This document shows, one piece after another, positions 33,280 through 35,055 of a stretch of DNA of 35,055 bases. The translations under genes were made by a program, and so were the position numbers. Each line of letters starts with the position of its first letter. The first letter of the stretch is position 1. This DNA comes from an uncultured Alphaproteobacteria bacterium (GTDB taxonomy: Bacteria > Pseudomonadota > Alphaproteobacteria > Rs-D84): assembly GCA_946625925.1 (NCBI GenBank), contig CAMOTP010000003.1, forward strand, positions 1-35,055. Reading direction: 5' to 3'. Below the pieces are notes generated by a model. The model made no database searches, was not told where the DNA came from, and worked only from the letters and a program-made list of their open reading frames with translations.

Positions 33280-34674
33280 ATGTCTCAAATAAAAAAAGTT
33301 TTAATTGCTAATCGTGGCGAAATTGCACTGCGTATAATTCGTGCATGTCGTGATATGGGTATTCGCACTGTGGCGGTATATTCAACGGCAGACAGAAATG
33401 CAATGCATACACAATTGGCAGACGAGAGTGTTTGTATTGGTCCTGCACCATCACGTGATTCTTACTTGAATGAATCTGCTATTTTAACAGCGGCATTGTT
33501 AACTAATTCTGATGCTATTCATCCAGGGTATGGCTTTTTGTCTGAAAATGCAGGTTTTGCACGCAAGGTTGAATCACATGGTATGATTTGGATTGGACCA
33601 TCACCAGATATGATTGTTCGTATGGGTGACAAGGTTAATGCAAAAAAAACAGCGATTGCATGTGGTTTGCCGGTGGTGCCTGGTTCTGATGGCGCTGTTA
33701 ATTCTTTGGAAGATGCCAAGGCATGCGCTGAAAAAATTGGTTATCCTGTAATGTTAAAGGCCGCATCTGGTGGTGGTGGTCGTGGTATTCGTGCTGTATA
33801 TAAACCAGAAGACCTGGCTGAAGCTTTTTCTACAACTCGTGCCGAGGCAAAATCTGGATTTGGTGACGAAACATTATACATGGAAAAATTGTTATTACAT
33901 CCACGTCACATCGAATTTCAAATATTGGGTGATAAACATGGTAATGTTGTTGTGTTGGGTGAACGTGATTGTTCTTTGCAACGCAAAAACCAAAAGGTTA
34001 TCGAAGAATGCCCTGCGGCCATACTGTCACAAAAACAACGTGATGATATGATAGAAATTTGTAAAACTGCCGCCAAAAAAATGGGGTATTTCAGTACTGG
34101 TACATTTGAATTTATGTACGAAGACGGCAAATTTTATTTCTTGGAAACAAATACGCGTTTACAGGTGGAACATCCTGTGACCGAAATGGTTTATGGAATT
34201 GATTTGGTTCGTGAACAAATTCGTATTGCGGCCGGTGAAAGGTTGGGGTATTCCCAGGCAAATATCGTGCCACATGGACATGCAATTGAATTTCGTATCA
34301 ATGCCGAAGATCCAGAAAACTTTATACCAAATCCTGGCACAATATCATTATATGCACCATCTGGCGGATTGGGTGTTCGTGTTGATTCGGCTGCATATAC
34401 AGGATATACAATTCCACCGACATATGATTCTATGATTGCCAAGTTGATTGTGCATAATACATCACGTGCAACATGTATCATGCGTGCGACACGTGCATTG
34501 GATGAATTTGTAATCGAAGGTGTCAAAACCACAATACCATTACATAAAAAGTTATTAAATAATCGTGATTTTAGGCAATTGAACTTTGATAATCATTGGT
34601 TGGAACAGTATTTGGCATCTGAACCAAAAGTAGAAGACGAAATTGTCCCAACCGAAGAAAAAACAGAAGAATAA
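33280..34674 (+). CDS. accC: Biotin carboxylase of acetyl-CoA carboxylase
   Basis: AccC carboxylates biotin on AccB using ATP and bicarbonate. The N-terminal KVLIANRGEIALRIIRACRDMGI, the glycine-rich ATP loop KAASGGGGRGIRAV, ERDCSLQRKNQKVIEECPA and the active-site segment FLETNTRLQVEHPVTEMVYGIDLV are all present. Its 464 residues include an acidic tail after residue 447 (EPKVEDEIVPTEEKTEE), beyond the usual end of the enzyme. The pair accB-accC is a standard operon, followed by a terminator. Confidence 0.97.
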   Translation: MSQIKKVLIANRGEIALRIIRACRDMGIRTVAVYSTADRNAMHTQLADESVCIGPAPSRDSYLNESAILTAALLTNSDAIHPGYGFLSENAGFARKVESHGMIWIGPSPDMIVRMGDKVNAKKTAIACGLPVVPGSDGAVNSLEDAKACAEKIGYPVMLKAASGGGGRGIRAVYKPEDLAEAFSTTRAEAKSGFGDETLYMEKLLLHPRHIEFQILGDKHGNVVVLGERDCSLQRKNQKVIEECPAAILSQKQRDDMIEICKTAAKKMGYFSTGTFEFMYEDGKFYFLETNTRLQVEHPVTEMVYGIDLVREQIRIAAGERLGYSQANIVPHGHAIEFRINAEDPENFIPNPGTISLYAPSGGLGVRVDSAAYTGYTIPPTYDSMIAKLIVHNTSRATCIMRATRALDEFVIEGVKTTIPLHKKLLNNRDFRQLNFDNHWLEQYLASEPKVEDEIVPTEEKTEE

Positions 34675-34677
34675 TAT

Positions 34678-34706
34678 AAAAACCGTCAATTTGGCGGTTT
34701 TTTCTT
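34678..34706 (+). terminator. Terminator of accC
   Basis: The hairpin AACCGTCAA/TTGGCGGTT (one T-G pair) is followed by TTTTTC, just after the accC stop. Confidence 0.75.
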
Positions 34707-34732
34707 GATAATTTTAGATTGTGTGGTATAAA
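34705..34732 (+). promoter_or_regulatory. Putative promoter of the last gene
   Basis: TTGATA at 34705-34710 and TATAAA at 34727-34732 are spaced by 16 bases, directly after the accC terminator and 24 bases before the next ATG. Confidence 0.45.
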
Positions 34733-34756
34733 AATCACATATCAAGAGGTTTTTTT

Positions 34757-35053
34757 ATGAATAATCCACATGTTGAAAATATCATACAAAACATACACGC
34801 TGGTACAATGAATACTGCTTTAATAAGAGATAATAATTCATCACCATTTCCTGCGTCAGATTTTTCAGGATTGTGTTTTATCAGGGCAACATCAAACCAC
34901 GGTAAAGTTTTTTATTCTTTAAGAATAAATTATGGGAAACCAGCAAGGCTTTTGATTCAAACTTCCAGTATCATTGTTGAAAGTGATAGGCAAAGTTTGA
35001 ACGATTTATGGAATGTAATTTCCGTAATAGAAAACAATAAAAGACAAAAATAA
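34757..35053 (+). CDS. Unknown 98-aa protein
   Basis: I do not recognise this protein. The track start at 34721 is a GTG lying across a promoter-like -10. The ATG at 34757 follows AAGAGG by 7 bases and is preferred. The sequence begins MNNPHVENIIQNIHAG and shows a mixed strand/helix pattern (FSGLCFIRATSNHGKVFYSLRINYG, then a C-terminal helix SLNDLWNVISVIE) with no signal peptide or membrane helix. It has its own putative promoter and ribosome binding site, which support a real gene. The stop at 35051-35053 is complete just inside the window edge. Confidence 0.65.
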   Translation: MNNPHVENIIQNIHAGTMNTALIRDNNSSPFPASDFSGLCFIRATSNHGKVFYSLRINYGKPARLLIQTSSIIVESDRQSLNDLWNVISVIENNKRQK

Positions 35054-35055
35054 AA

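Overview
The window looks like ordinary chromosome of a low-GC, AT-rich alphaproteobacterium. Supporting signs are an alpha-type SspB with a ClpX-docking tail, a Pal lipoprotein, TolC/MacA outer-membrane efflux genes, an rsmG-parA-parB locus, LpoB and MreB. Gene density is very high, spacers are short, and many genes overlap or touch (TAATG or ATGA junctions). There is no insertion sequence, prophage, CRISPR array or rRNA operon. The VirD4-type ATPase hints at a host-associated or conjugation-related lineage, but the species cannot be named from the sequence alone.

Layout. 1-1.65 kb (minus): tRNA-Cys, recF and the start of sspB, running leftward as one unit. 1.7-7.2 kb (plus): tolC, macA, a split macB (ATPase then permease) and a Ca2+/Na+ antiporter. 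7.2-9.7 kb (minus): a membrane-anchored TPR protein and gpsA. 9.7-12.3 kb (plus): rsmG, two parS-like palindromes, parA, parB. 12.3-14.2 kb: pal (minus), a uracil-DNA-glycosylase-like gene and infC (plus). 14.2-18.4 kb (minus): a Yip1-like membrane protein, pnp, two unknown 127-aa proteins and ybaB. 18.4-19.8 kb (plus): der. 19.8-24.0 kb (minus): a virD4-like gene, a large lipoprotein and lpoB. 24.0-26.5 kb (plus): rsmE, an RluB/RsuA-type pseudouridine synthase and a TPR membrane protein. 26.5-32.1 kb (minus): mreB, a Nudix hydrolase, xseB, mutS, truB, rpsO. 32.2-35.05 kb (plus): rnpA, yidD, accB, accC and an unknown small protein.

Most genes serve housekeeping: translation and ribosome maturation (infC, rpsO, rsmG, rsmE, truB, the RluB-type enzyme, der), RNA decay (pnp, rnpA), repair and recombination (recF, mutS, xseB), chromosome segregation (parAB), envelope shape and integrity (mreB, pal, lpoB, tolC), and lipid precursors (gpsA, accBC). 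Transcription units are well separated by rho-independent hairpins, several of them bidirectional between convergent genes. Visible promoters follow a sigma70 pattern, with TTGCAA recurring as the -35 element.

The points most worth following up are: a virD4-like coupling ATPase in an operon with two lipoproteins, one of them LpoB; AT-shifted parS-like sites beside parAB; an infC reading frame that appears to start at AUU; a pnp leader with two mutually exclusive pairings; a UDG-like protein without the iron-sulfur cysteines; and two unknown aromatic-rich genes fused by overlap to ybaB. No clearly undescribed multi-gene system is evident. The virD4/lipoprotein/lpoB operon is the best candidate for one.
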